DNA from: Taxillus chinensis
Lineage: Eukaryota; Streptophyta; Magnoliopsida; Santalales; Loranthaceae
DNA: 64,000 nucleotides
Assembly (NCBI GenBank): GCA_023512835.1
Contig: CM042085.1
Span: forward strand, 36,906,324-36,970,323
Direction of reading: 5' to 3'
Position 1 is the stretch's first letter; each line of letters starts with the position of its first letter. Shown in pieces: positions 55,438 to 64,000 of the stretch. The position numbers and the translations under genes are program-made. A model generated the notes under the pieces. It saw only the letters and a list, made by a program, of their open reading frames with translations, was not told the origin of the DNA and searched no databases.

Positions 55438-58246
55438 GGTATGGATAGGCCGGTCCTTTTTAGACCGGTCTGTTTCCTATTCCTCCTAGCACTTTAAGGG
55501 CTAAACTGTCTTGATTTGGGTTTGGTATTGTAGTGTAGAGAATATAAAAATAGTATTTGGGCTTGATATTAAAGATTAATAATATAAGATATTATTTGTA
55601 GTTTGGTATCATCTATTTGATATTCAGAAAATTAATTGTAGCTATTAAATTGACATGTAAATTACTGATTATAGAATGATATTATTAATTTGACGTGTAA
55701 AACATTATTTGTAGCTTGATACTACTAAATTGTCCTTAAGATTAATATTGTGGCTTAATAATAATTGTTTGATGAATAAATAAACATATATATTTGTATA
55801 TACATCAAATGTGGTATGATAGTGTTGGTTTAGTGATTTAGATGCTTGTAAGGCTGTTGTACTGAGTTTTGACTTGGAAATCCTGTTTATTAATTATGTG
55901 TGTGAATTTCGTGATAAAATTGATGTTTATTAATTATGTAAATGTAGATTAGTTAAAAAGTATACTTATCTACAAGTACTGTTGGGCTTAATAATGTAGT
56001 GTAATTAAAATGAATATTGGTGGGCATGATGTTATTAATCTATTATTAGAAATATTACTTGTGGCTTGACATTATCAATTTGATAATACGTATATAACAT
56101 TTGTGGTATGTCATTACTAGTTGGATGATTACAATGTTTTGTTAAGTTGCATTGAATACTAGTAAGTTGGAATATTCTGTTTATTGATCGAATGTGTGAA
56201 ATTGGTGGTGGAGCTGGTTGGGTTAATTGCGGGTCCCACATAGGGCTGGCAAGAGGCCACGAGTCCCCTATGTGGCTGGTTAACCCAGGTCCCATATGTG
56301 GCTGGTTGTCATTAGGGACACCACAGGTCCCACATATGGCTATCTGGTAGTGACTGGGATTCTTGGAGTTGGTAGCGGGGATCCTGTGAATGGTTGGATT
56401 TCCGATACAAACCTTTGATGGATGAAATGTAATGGGTGTGATGTTATATTTGTGATTGAATGTGAGCTTATTGTAATAGAATAGGACACTGCACTGTCAC
56501 AAGTATACACTGATCATGTAGATTTAGGATTTCATGTTATAGGATGGTGAGGAGATGGAGATCACCTACTGGGCACTTGTGCTCACCCCTACTTTGTTAA
56601 CATGTTTCAGGTATCGACCCATTCGCTAGAGGCTGGTCCGAAGTTGATTGCTATTCATTTCACATTTTGTATAACTTGGTTTATGGATTTTGTATAGCAT
56701 AATTGGTTTTATTATTTGAATATCCGGATGAGGGTCCGTGAAAGTTGTATTGGATTTTTAACATGATTTTATCATTAATAAATTATTATTATTTCTCCTT
56801 AACTTCATAGCATGTGGGAATGTATAGGTATACCTCGGACAACACCCACTGTATAATCTATATCGGTGCTAGTTCACCAACCCCTTAACCCTTCGGGTGC
56901 AGGCATGGGGAAGTCACACCCTTAGTTTCGGTCCTTCCGGGATTTGGGGGTGTGACAGGGTTGTTTAGTCTAGAGTTGGCATCGCGCCCACTCTTAACTT
57001 GGTATTCTAGGCTTACAATCGCTGCTGCATGTCATGCAACCCCTAGTTTGAGTATCTTGATTTTTCCAGTACTTATGCTTCATTTTTCAATCTTTCAATC
57101 TTTCCAGAATCCATTTTATATTTAAACCCAAGATATCCAATAAATACTCACAAGGTGAAAAAGATTAAACTAAAACATACATTGCATATTAATTTATTAC
57201 ATCAAACTTCATCCTAATCCCAATAAAGAATATTTAAGCTTCCATAGTTAGATCGAAAACAACAAAATTACAAAACAGGGAATAAATACCCCAAATGTTC
57301 TTCTCTATCTCTTTCTCTACTCTAGGTGAGGAATGGAATTGTAGGATGGAAGAGAATTGGATGATGAGTTGATGCCTTACAAATGATGGAGCAGCTCCTC
57401 TTTTATAGCCACCTAGGCTAAATTTAAATATTTGAATTTTGAATTCCCCATTATTCCTCATAATTTTGCCAAATAATTAACCCTTCTTAAATCTCTTGTA
57501 ACTCCCCTATTTTTGAATTTAAAAATGAGATAAATCCCTCTCTTAAATCCCATAAAGACCTCAATCTAAATGCAGAGCATCCATTTGAATTTAAATTTCT
57601 TCAATTAATTTCCCTTTGACTTGAGTGTTTGGTGTTTGTCCTTTGATCAAATGACTTCGGTCCAGAAGGGAATAAGAAAGCTGCAAAAATAAGAAGTCTA
57701 TCGCCGAATTTTGGGCTTTGGTCGGGTGAAGAAGGCTTCACCCGACCTTCACCCGACCACCGTGTAACGTCTTCAAATCTCACCTGACCAGAAGGAAGTT
57801 CTGTTCTATGATGCTTGGAGTGTCTGAATATGCAAAATCAACTTCACCCGACCTGGTCGAGTGAAGGGTCCTTCACCCGACCACCTCCAAACAACCTCAG
57901 ATTTCACCCGACTAGAAGGAGAAAATCTTCAATGAGTTTTTGCAAAGCCATCCTTGAAGTATGAGCTTCACCCGACCTTCACCCGACCATCTTGAGATTT
58001 GGGCGTTGTGAACTTTAGGTCTTTAGTATTCTTTTTTCCTCCTGTAAATTTGGTGAATTCTTCATTGATTTTTGGATTCCTGTCAAAATATTGCAAAAAT
58101 ACCACAAAAACTACAAAAAAATCCTCTTTTCTGTGTTAGGGCATGAAAGTATGATAAAGTAGCACAATTGGGCAATAAATGAATTAAAAGAATATGAAAA
58201 TGTACCCAAAATGACCCTAAAAAGGGAGTATAAATCCCCTTGATCA

Positions 58247-59656
58247 CAAGCCTAGAGGGAGAGGAGGGGGGATGAATAGGCTTTTATTGAAACTCTTTTC
58301 TAACTTTGGCACGACACTTATCTAGTTAAGAGAGATAATGAATGTGGAAGATAACCAGATAGTGAAAATATTTTGTTTTATTATCAAATGACAATTACAA
58401 CAAAATAGAGCAGATTAAAGCTTGTAAAGCTTTTCGATGTACCGAACAAATCTCCTACACTTTGTTTACAGATACTCACACACTAGCCAACTGTTATCTC
58501 TATGAGCTCTTGTACATACAATTTTCTTATACACTTTAGTGCTCGCGAACTGCATCAACACTTTATGAAAATATGCAAGGTCTAATATATATAGCCATCT
58601 GTTGGGAACATCCTTGGAACTTGTTCTTCCGAGCAATGTGCAGCATTGACTGTTTATCAGAATTCTCTCTATCTCAATTGCTGCGGATGTGGAGTTCAAG
58701 ATCTTGGGTTTGCAAAGCATAAGTGCCTTTGTGAGTTCCCAAGTGCAGTTAAAGTTGTGTGCACATATTCGTGTGATCCACGTGTAAGATGCTTTATGTT
58801 CTTAACGAGTTTGTCTTACATCGGGACGCAACAAGCTGACTACTTTGAGTGCGAAGAGATAAGTTGAAGTAGCGTCTTCTTAATCCATCGTAAAGTTCCT
58901 TACTCTGTATTAATGAAGCTCAGATCCTTACTCCGTATCATTGATTGCTTACTCTGTGTTAGTTTGGTACTAGAATCCTTATTCCGTGTCAGTGCTTCCT
59001 TACTCCGTATGAACGAGAAGTCCGGAGAGCTTACTCCGTATCAACGCTTTCTTATTCCGCATGAGTCGAAAGGACCGGATGGCTTACTCCGTATTAGCGC
59101 ATCCTTACTCCGCATGAATAAAAGGTCGGATTCCTTACTCCGCATCTCTTTTCCTTACTCTGTGCAAATAAAGGACTTGGGTTCTTATTCCACACAAGTC
59201 GTTCCTTACTCCGCATGTATGAAAGTCTCAGATTCCTTACTCCATGTCTTCTTGTCCTTAGTCCGTTTGAGTGAAAGACTTAGCTTTTTATTCTGCGATA
59301 ACTGTCTCTTATTCCGTGCTAATTGTAGACTAGGATTCTTACTCCACATCTGTTTGACTTAGTCTATTTAAAGTGTTTAGACGCAGAATCCTTAGTCCTT
59401 AGCTTTAAGTGTTTAGTCCGCATGAATGATCCTTATTCCGTATGAAGTGAAACTTGATTATTTACCAAGTGTTTGACGACACTCACTCTTGTCCGGATCA
59501 GGATTATGTATCTTGTCCTCAGATTTGCTCTCACGAGTGAAGGTCTGGATTAAGATCATATCTTTTGCAATAACTTAAGATAAAACATGTAATGTCTCAA
59601 ATCAAATTACATAGGATTTTATCCGCATTATTCAAATTCTGGGTTTGATCCAATCA
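58247..59656 (-). repeat. 5' LTR of copia B, main part
   Basis: Begins (minus) at 59656 and runs to element C's insertion site; the final 17 bp are at 19912-19928, so the full LTR is about 1.42 kb. The last half contains the CTTACTCCG degenerate repeats (58890-59420). The sequence near 58252-58285 (CTAGAGGGAGAGG, GGGGATGAATAGG) is a common copia LTR signature. Expected end CCAACA reads CCAATCA at 59651-59656. Confidence 0.85.
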
Positions 59657-59733
59657 AGTGGTATTAGAGCAAGTTCTCAAAGTAGAGATCTATATTTCTT
59701 TCCCAATCACAAATGACCGAAGAAAGCAGCATG
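59657..59733 (+). pseudogene. Inverted copia leader fragment: primer-binding site to first gag codons
   Basis: Directly after B's LTR, but on the plus strand, lies AGTGGTATTAGAGCAAGTTC, a decayed tRNA-iMet site, then a leader and ATGACCGAAGAAAGCAGC (59713-59730, MTEESS), closely matching B's own leader and gag start (MAEKSS at 19847). Homology ends near 59733. B's LTR is thus flanked by gag leaders on both sides, head to head. Confidence 0.7.
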
Positions 59734-60410
59734 CTATTGAATAAATAGTAATACATGATGAAAAATTAGTTAAAATAATAGAGTTTAGAAATTTTAAGAG
59801 ATCAAAATAATTATATCCTTTTTGAAAGTATAACATTTTGGGCGTAGAATCATGAAAACTTTAGGAAATGCTGGGTTGAGGGAAAGCATAGTACTAGCGA
59901 ACTACATTTAAAAAAATAAAAAACAGAAAATGCCAACCATATGTAGCCCATATACAATAACGACACTCAACACAATAATGACACATCGTAACAACCGCCC
60001 CGCCCGCCCCCACGGAAACTTCCCCCCCCTCGTCCGACGCCAGCAATACGTTTTTGACTTTCCAACGCGCATTATTTTTTTTTTTAATTTTTTAATTTGA
60101 ATTTCTGGTGTTTGTGTATTTTATTTTATTTTCAAAACTTGGGCCAATTTTGATTAATACTGAAGAAAATAAAGCGCACGAACCTCCAATGACACGCAAT
60201 TTGCCAATTCAGGACAGAACCAAACACACCCTCACTTTCTCTCTCTTCTCTTTGTTGGGTTCTACTTGCCTCGTTGCCTTCCATCCAGCCGGCTCGATCC
60301 ATTGACTCGTCTCTGCAACAACAACAAACACCGACGCGAATTGAATTGAATTGAACCCGCGAACACAAACCCGACACCCCCCCAAACGCGCTCTGAGCGG
60401 AGCGAATCCA
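59734..60410 (+). promoter_or_regulatory. Intergenic region and presumed promoter/5' UTR of the GAUT gene
   Basis: Contains AT-rich sequence, a C-rich stretch (59996-60040), a T run (60070-60085) and a pyrimidine-rich segment TTTCTCTCTCTTCTCTTTG (60236-60254) typical of plant 5' leaders. I cannot place the transcription start. A TTTTATTTTATTTT stretch near 60119-60133 is TATA-poor. Confidence 0.4.
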
Positions 60411-60560
60411 ATGCTGGCTTTGAGGAATGCCCTAGAGAGATACGATCGCCACTATCATTGCTGCTGCCGTCGGTTGTCCCAGGTTTCAGATTCCGATTCT
60501 CCGACCTCGGAGGGGTGTCGCTGCCGCGGATCTGATGTTGCGTTTCGTGGCTCGTTTTAG
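60411..60560 (+). CDS. Upstream ORF 1 of the GAUT gene (49 codons)
   Basis: ATG at 60411 opens a frame ending with TAG at 60558-60560, 48 bp before the main start. The peptide (MLALRNALERYDRHYHCCCR...) is not recognised. If the leader starts upstream, this ORF would reduce translation of the main frame. Whether it is in the mRNA is inference. Confidence 0.4.
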   Translation: MLALRNALERYDRHYHCCCRRLSQVSDSDSPTSEGCRCRGSDVAFRGSF

Positions 60561-60636
60561 GGTTTTGTCGGCAACGGCGACGGTGACTACGACGAATCGG
60601 CGACGACGATGCAGCTTCGCTTCTCTCCTAGCATGA
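60535..60636 (+). CDS. Upstream ORF 2, overlapping the GAUT start
   Basis: ATG at 60535 begins a 33-residue frame that stops at 60634-60636, 28 bp past the GAUT ATG and in another frame. Arg-rich peptide, not recognised. An overlapping uORF normally forces leaky scanning for main-frame translation. Confidence 0.35.
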   Translation: MLRFVARFRVLSATATVTTTNRRRRCSFASLLA

Positions 60637-62202
60637 GAAGCATCACGATCTCGAGCAGCAATGGGTTTATTGACTTGATGAAGATCAAGGTCGCAGCTCG
60701 CCACATCTCCTACAGAACCCTCTTCCACACCATCCTCATCCTTGCCTTCCTGTTGCCCTTTGTCTTCATTCTCACCGCACTCGTCACCCTCGAGGGCGTC
60801 AACAAGTGTTCCTCTTTCGGTAATTCCTATCAAATATTTTAATTGATGTTTGTGTTATTTCCTTTATTCTGGATCTGGGTTTTCGTGTTGGCTGGATGTT
60901 GGAGTCCTTATATTGTGTCGGTTTTGATAAAAAAATCAATCAAATTTATGATCGATGGCAGTGCAAGGCAATGAGGGTGCTGACCAATACTTGGTGTGGC
61001 TTGATTTTGATTGATCTACGGTTTCTGGGTTGATTGGGATTTTATTGATTCTGTGTTGATTAATCTGTGATCTACCCTGGTGGAAGACAATGAAGATGCT
61101 TGCTAATATTTGATCTGGATTGATTGCTTTAATGTGGACTGCGGTTTCCCGGTTGATGGAGTGTATTCTGTTTCAAACCCTTGAGAGCCGTTCCTCCCAT
61201 TTGCTATTCTGTTGGCGGGGGGTTGGTGGTTAATTACCACCCATTACGGGTTTGTTTGTTTTGGCTTCCCTTCTGTTTGGCTTGGTGCAAAATCTAAAAG
61301 AAGTTTATTCTTCCCTCTGTTTCCTGGTTTAGAATCAATGCAAATGTAATATAGTATATAAATGTTGTTGGGGAAGTGGAAAATATTTCAAACCTAAGTA
61401 ATTGTTAAATTGTTCCACCGGGCTCCTAAATCCATATCCACATGATGAGGCATTATAAAATTTTTTTCTTCCATCATCGAATATGTGATGTGCCTGTGTT
61501 TTATAGGTGTGACCTAGATGTGACATTTTGCATAGTTCTTGACTTACTGATTTTACATATTTACTTTCTGTTACTTAATCCTTTAGGCTGCTTCTTACCT
61601 CTTTATTATGTTTGTCAAGTTTGTTTGATTTGCTGCTACTTTCAATTGCCAGTAAGTATTTTATTGACTGTGTCTTCTTTTCAATTTTTTTCTTTCCTGC
61701 TCTTTGTCTAGTATATATTCTTCCCCTCTCCAAAAACCAGAAATAAAGTTTTGGATGTACTTTTTAGTACTTTACTTTGATTCATTTTGTTTGTGCTGTC
61801 TTTCTAAGTTGAAAACTTGAACATTTTCTCTGGTTGTTCGTGACTTGTTCTCACTTTAAGTTCTTGTCCCAGATTGTTTAGGTAGGCGATTGGGACCAAG
61901 GCTTCTTGGTCGGGTTGATGATAATGGGGTAAATAATTTCATATTAATTTTTTTATTTTTCCATTTTTTGTGTATAATATTGTAGAACATATTTTATTTT
62001 GTCCTTTTCTTTAAGCTGATTTCTTGTGGTGATAATTTTGCAGCAGAGGCTCGCCAGAGATTTTTACAAGGTCCTCAATCAAGTGAATGCTGAGGAGATG
62101 CCAAATGGCTTAAAATTGCCACTCACTTTTGGTGAACTTGTTTCTGATATGAAAAGTCACCAGTATGATGCAAGGACTTTTGCTATCATGTTGAAGGCAA
62201 TG
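60609..62202 (+). CDS. GAUT13/14: GAUT13/14-like galacturonosyltransferase, exons 1-3 (5' part)
   Basis: Exon 1 is 60609-60819, exon 2 61873-61928, exon 3 62047-62202 (or 62044-62202); introns start GT and end AG. The 5' end encodes MQLRFSPSMRSITISSSNGF, IDLMKIKVAARHISYRTLFH, a single signal-anchor helix (residues 41-62, TILILAFLLPFVFILTALVT) and VNKCSSFDCLGRRLGPRLLG. Exon 3 encodes RLARDFYKVLNQVNAEEMP and LVSDMKSHQYDARTFAIMLK. This is the cytosolic tail, membrane anchor and stem of a type II Golgi glycosyltransferase of family GT8. The plant GAUT13/14 pair, which it closely resembles from memory, makes pectic homogalacturonan. The GT8 catalytic domain lies beyond the window. The frame is intact and splice sites are canonical, so this is probably a functional gene. 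Confidence 0.9.
60820..61872 (+). other. GAUT intron 1
   Basis: 1053 bp, GGTAATT donor and TCCCAG acceptor. It contains a diverged direct duplication (about 60966-61045 and 61087-61165). No gene is visible; short ORFs on either strand are chance. Confidence 0.8.
61929..62046 (+). other. GAUT intron 2 with tandem NAGNAG acceptor
   Basis: GTAAAT donor at 61929. The acceptor reads TTTTGCAGCAG with two usable AG sites, at 62042-62043 and 62045-62046. Use of the first adds one Gln (CAG) before RLARDF; family members recalled from memory lack it, so the second site is the more likely default. Confidence 0.75.
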
Positions 62203-64000
62203 GTATGTTAAATCTTTTTTGGCGTGAATAGATCTGTATTTATTTACTGGATGTCACCATAAATTGTTCATCATTCAAAAATATTGAATTGCATGTGAGA
62301 GGTTAGGTTCCAATTTATTTTATAAGGCCCTGTTTGATTTCGTATTGAATTTATTGATGGTGCAGTAGTATGTGTTCTTGCATTCATAGATATATATCTG
62401 TGGCTTCTTACATAACAGACAATCTCACAGAGAAGTGGAAACTATCTTTGCCAATCACTAATGTACCAAAGGCTTTGGCTTTTACTTATCCTTTGTCTAC
62501 ACAAAATGCACTGGAAGTTTTATCTACTAATATGCTAATCATTGTTTGGATTGAGCCAGTTGGTAGTTACCATCAATCTGACTTTCTCTCTCTATTATGG
62601 TCGTGTAGAAATAAATATTGAAGGACCTTGGCCTTTGGGAAAATCATAAATACCTTATTGGATTTATTGATGGTGCAGTAGTTTTTGTCCAGAGGAGATA
62701 TATGTCGTTACAATTTTTATCTCGTGGCGGCTCACACAATGAATATATTTCACAGAAGTAGAAACTAGTCTTTGCCACTCATTTATGTACCAAAGTATTT
62801 ATTTTCAATTATGCAATAGTTTGAATGCAAAATTTACCAAGCTTAGCTACTAATAGGCACCGGTTTTTGGATTGATGGTTTACTATGAATCCAAACTTCC
62901 CTCTGGCACTTTATAATTTTTAATCAGCATGTTGAATCATAAGGATCACAATATTCCCTTACCCTTGTTTATTTAAATATTTAAAATCCTTTTTTAACTA
63001 CTATTTTTAAATACCATTGGTTGTCACCTTTCCATGATAGCATTTTCCCATTTCTCCTCTAATTCAATAATATTTGTGTTGCACCAAATTTAGTCCCATA
63101 AAAATTTTTGATAGGTAATAATAAACTTTATTAAAAGAAAGTACACAAGAAGTGCACTAAAAGAGAAGTAACAAAAGAATAAGAAACAACAAGAGCATCA
63201 CCCAAATTTAAAAAGGAACACCCATCAACAACATCCACAATACAAGTTAGTCCCATAAAATTACACCACCCTTGTCTTGAATTCCAAATCTCCCTTAAAT
63301 CTCTTTTTTTGCTCTACAATTTAGTATAAATAACTCATATTGTCTTGTGTTGTAACTATAGGTTGATGACTTGTAATTAATTAATGACTTCATTTTCTGT
63401 TTTGAAATGAAAGCTTGCACAAGATGGTTAATAAGTTTTTGGTTTTTATGGATGTGATATTCATTTTTAAGGCAATGATATGCCTAGTTATTAAATTAAA
63501 ACATTGAAATCAACATGTATTGATTGCTTTTTTTTTTTTTTTTTTTATTATTATAGAACGTAGCTTTGTATTGAAATTTGCTGAAATTTAACTTCAATGT
63601 CCAATTTGTTTCGGTGGGTGCTGGTTTACCAGTGTTGGTGCATTCATGGGTGGATATACTTTAGGCCCTCAACGATGCCCATTTTTCAAACCATTCTGTC
63701 ACTATGCATTTTGGGAATTTCCTTCAATTTGCATGTGAATTTGAACAAATTTGTTAAAGCTGATAATATGAGTCACTGGGTTCTAAGCACTGCATTGTTA
63801 GGTCAATTATGAAGGCTGGACTTATGTCTGTGTTATTGTCATATTGTTGGATACTGGAAACCCCTTTCTGAGAGTATAGGTTTGAAGGTAGGATATTACA
63901 TCTACTTTGCTGTGCGGATGTGTTTATGACCAGGAGAATTGTTTATTTGTATAGGTTTTTATTTGATAGTTGATTCTCAGTTACAGAGATCTAGACCTTT
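62203..64000 (+). other. GAUT intron 3 (incomplete)
   Basis: GTATGT donor at 62203. The next expected exon (MEKFER-type) is not found by 64000, so the intron is longer than 1.8 kb. It holds a diverged direct duplication (about 62345-62480 and 62655-62800), a short non-LTR insertion (63104-63246) and T-rich stretches (63529-63546). No other gene is visible. Confidence 0.75.
63104..63246 (-). mobile_element. Short non-LTR retroelement fragment with 14-bp target duplication
   Basis: A 143-bp insert is flanked by TTAGTCCCATAAAA at 63090-63103 and 63247-63260. Its minus-strand 3' end reads TTATTACCTATCAAAAATTT, similar to tails of plant LINE elements, while the 5' end has no promoter, consistent with 5' truncation. 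A SINE is possible. Confidence 0.6.

Larger units (their letters stand above)
46052..56957 (+). mobile_element. Solo LTR G (Tekay/Del type), split by element F
   Basis: Own parts are 46052-47048 and 55443-56957, 2512 bp together. It starts TGTAAGGATCCGTATATCTG and ends GGGGGTGTGACA. Target duplication GGGTT is perfect (46047-46051 and 56958-56962); the empty site is seen at 20335-20345. Same family as H. It has a (TG)n run (46543-46575) and GGTCCC...TGTGGCTGG repeats (56220-56350). The 238-codon open frame at 46546-47262 crosses into F and is not a gene. Confidence 0.92.
19929..58246 (-). mobile_element. Element C: Athila (Ty3/gypsy) retrotransposon inserted in copia B's LTR
   Basis: C spans 38.3 kb but only about 10.7 kb is its own; H, E, J and G/F make up the rest. 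Minus-strand order: 5' LTR (58246-45640), tRNA-Asp primer-binding site, gag, protease, reverse transcriptase, RNase H, integrase (split by J), ORF3 (cut by E), polypurine tract, 3' LTR (23981-19929). LTR ends are TGATCA...TGATCA-like. Target duplications are TAAGC (19924-19928) and CAAGC (58247-58251), differing by one C/T transition. Coding regions carry lethal changes in protease and reverse transcriptase. Confidence 0.9.
45640..58246 (-). repeat. 5' LTR of Athila C, split by solo LTR G
   Basis: Own sequence is 45640-46051 and 56958-58246, net about 1.70 kb. Minus-strand start TGATCAAGGGGATTTATAC, end GCAAATTGCCGATCA. Contains the CTTCACCCGACC repeat cluster at 57718-57990. No gene. Confidence 0.88.
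8922..59656 (-). mobile_element. Element B: Ty1/copia retrotransposon carrying ORF3, host of the nest
   Basis: Minus-strand order: 5' LTR (59656-58247, then 19928-19912), primer-binding site, gag, protease, integrase, reverse transcriptase, RNase H, a 1.7-kb spacer, ORF3, polypurine tract GGGGGAGAT, and a 3' LTR truncated at 8922. The copia order (integrase before reverse transcriptase) is clear. Long LTRs, a coiled-coil-rich gag and an extra gene after pol suggest the SIRE/Maximus lineage, but I cannot confirm it. Element C is inserted 17 bp from the gag-proximal end of the 5' LTR. B's own sequence is about 12.4 kb. Confidence 0.85.

Noticed and set aside
58247..59656. Plus-oriented copia LTR followed by its own primer-binding site.
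   Set aside because: B's 3' LTR, placed after a polypurine tract, and the 17-bp remnant at 19912-19928 show that the LTR is minus-oriented; the plus-strand leader is a separate inverted fragment.
1..64000. tRNA or rRNA genes.
   Set aside because: None seen by eye; the tRNA-like matches are primer-binding sites of 12-18 bases. A tRNAscan run would settle this.

Overview
This window comes from a plant nuclear genome, most likely a eudicot. The evidence is nested Ty3/gypsy and Ty1/copia LTR retrotransposons, primer-binding sites for plant tRNA-iMet and tRNA-Asp, and the first exons of a GAUT (galacturonosyltransferase) gene at the right edge. I see no bacterial genes, CRISPR array, rRNA or tRNA gene. 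About 93% of the window is retrotransposon. Apart from the GAUT gene, the coding regions are decayed element genes.

Layout. 1-770 is the end of an Athila-type LTR (+), followed by a copia-derived Ulp1-like protease fragment (790-1350, +). 1357-8926 is element A, a 5'-truncated Athila element (-). 8922-59656 is element B, a copia element on the minus strand with a 689-bp remnant of its 3' LTR. A whole second Athila element, C (19929-58246), sits inside B's 5' LTR. C is in turn split by four insertions of Tekay/Del-type chromovirus material: solo LTR H (21222-23451), full element E (24193-36325, itself hit by solo LTR I, 24738-26994), solo LTR J (38610-40935) and solo LTR G (46052-56957, itself hit by full element F, 47049-55437). 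Target-site duplications for H, J, G, F, I and C can be read directly (three of the five LTR-element cases with perfect 5-bp copies plus F; two with one mismatch). Insertion order is therefore B, then C, then H/E/J/G, then I and F.

The most interesting feature is a third gene (ORF3) downstream of pol. In Athila A and copia B it encodes an N-terminal domain resembling the so-called putative plant transposon protein domain, a low-complexity linker and a C-terminal Ulp1/C48-type SUMO-protease-like domain. Athila C keeps only the N-terminal part, because E landed in it. In all three elements a TATA box and a pyrimidine-rich leader lie 110-165 bp upstream of the ORF3 ATG, suggesting a private promoter. 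A's ORF3 also has a basic cluster followed by a SUMO-interaction-like motif. The same kind of gene thus occurs at the same place in two retrotransposon superfamilies.

The right flank (60609 onward) is a host gene: exons 1-3 of a GAUT13/14-like pectin-biosynthesis glycosyltransferase, with two upstream ORFs, a tandem NAGNAG acceptor at exon 3, and a third intron running off the window that contains a short non-LTR retroelement insertion with a 14-bp target duplication. The transposon nest ends less than 1 kb from its start codon.
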